From NCBI GenBank assembly GCA_036971475.1, contig JBAIZL010000007.1, positions 30,655,447 to 30,719,446 of the forward strand: a stretch of DNA of 64,000 nucleotides, read 5' to 3'. Below are positions 63,943 through 64,000 of the stretch, in pieces. This DNA is from Prosapia bicincta. Taxonomy: Eukaryota; Arthropoda; Insecta; Hemiptera; Cercopidae. A program made the translations under genes and the position numbers. Below the pieces are notes generated by a model, which searched no databases, was not told the DNA's origin, and worked only from the letters and a program-made list of their open reading frames with translations. The first letter of the stretch is position 1. Each line of letters begins with the position of its first letter.

Positions 63943-64000
63943 TTTTCAACAGGAAAAGTTATTTTTCTATTAAATTGAAGTTAGATGAAAAAATTAATTG

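Overview
This window looks like non-bacterial, intron-rich nuclear DNA of an arthropod, probably an insect and perhaps a hemipteran (the taxon is a low-confidence inference). It is AT-rich. Most of it is tandem satellite DNA, with long (TG)n tracts, foldback and LTR-type transposon remains, and good GT/AG splice signals around the one convincing coding exon. There are no operons, ribosome binding sites or dense ORFs. Nearly all long open frames are by-products of repeat units whose length is a multiple of three, or of dinucleotide tracts.

Layout. 1-10319: 96-bp satellite, cut by the left window edge. 10330-11300: AT-rich spacer with a possible hAT-type end. 11300-13014: a 157-161-bp tandem array made from the 5' part of an exon, each unit keeping a splice acceptor. 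12915-13334: a real-looking exon (start codon proposed at 13052) that encodes an eh1-type repressor motif, most like a Dbx/H2.0-class homeobox protein. 13383-14843: a 1.46-kb foldback transposon with a perfect 9-bp target duplication, lying just inside the following intron. 14866-24107: satellite of two interspersed monomer types (140 and 156-158 bp). 24108-25815: unique DNA. 25816-42058: 64-bp satellite with nested higher-order duplications. 42271-42321: a phase-compatible candidate second exon of the homeobox gene. If correct, the intron is about 29 kb and is mostly satellite. 42880-46015: 109/110-bp satellite. 46022-47690: small repeats and a 220-bp perfect-looking hairpin. 48477-56251: three copies of an LTR-like family, each headed by a (TG)n tract, followed by a broken gag-like gene. 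56252-58000: one end of a second foldback element of the same family, lying against the gag remnant. 58831-64000: hairpins, a 30-bp tandem amplification inside a hairpin element arm, and 160-, 178- and 50-bp tandem repeats.

Taken together, at least nine unrelated tandem-repeat families sit side by side in 64 kb, apparently around and inside one regulatory gene. The homeobox domain itself is not visible in the window, so the rest of the gene would lie beyond the right edge or be absent. No RNA genes, CRISPR arrays or complete protein-coding genes were found.
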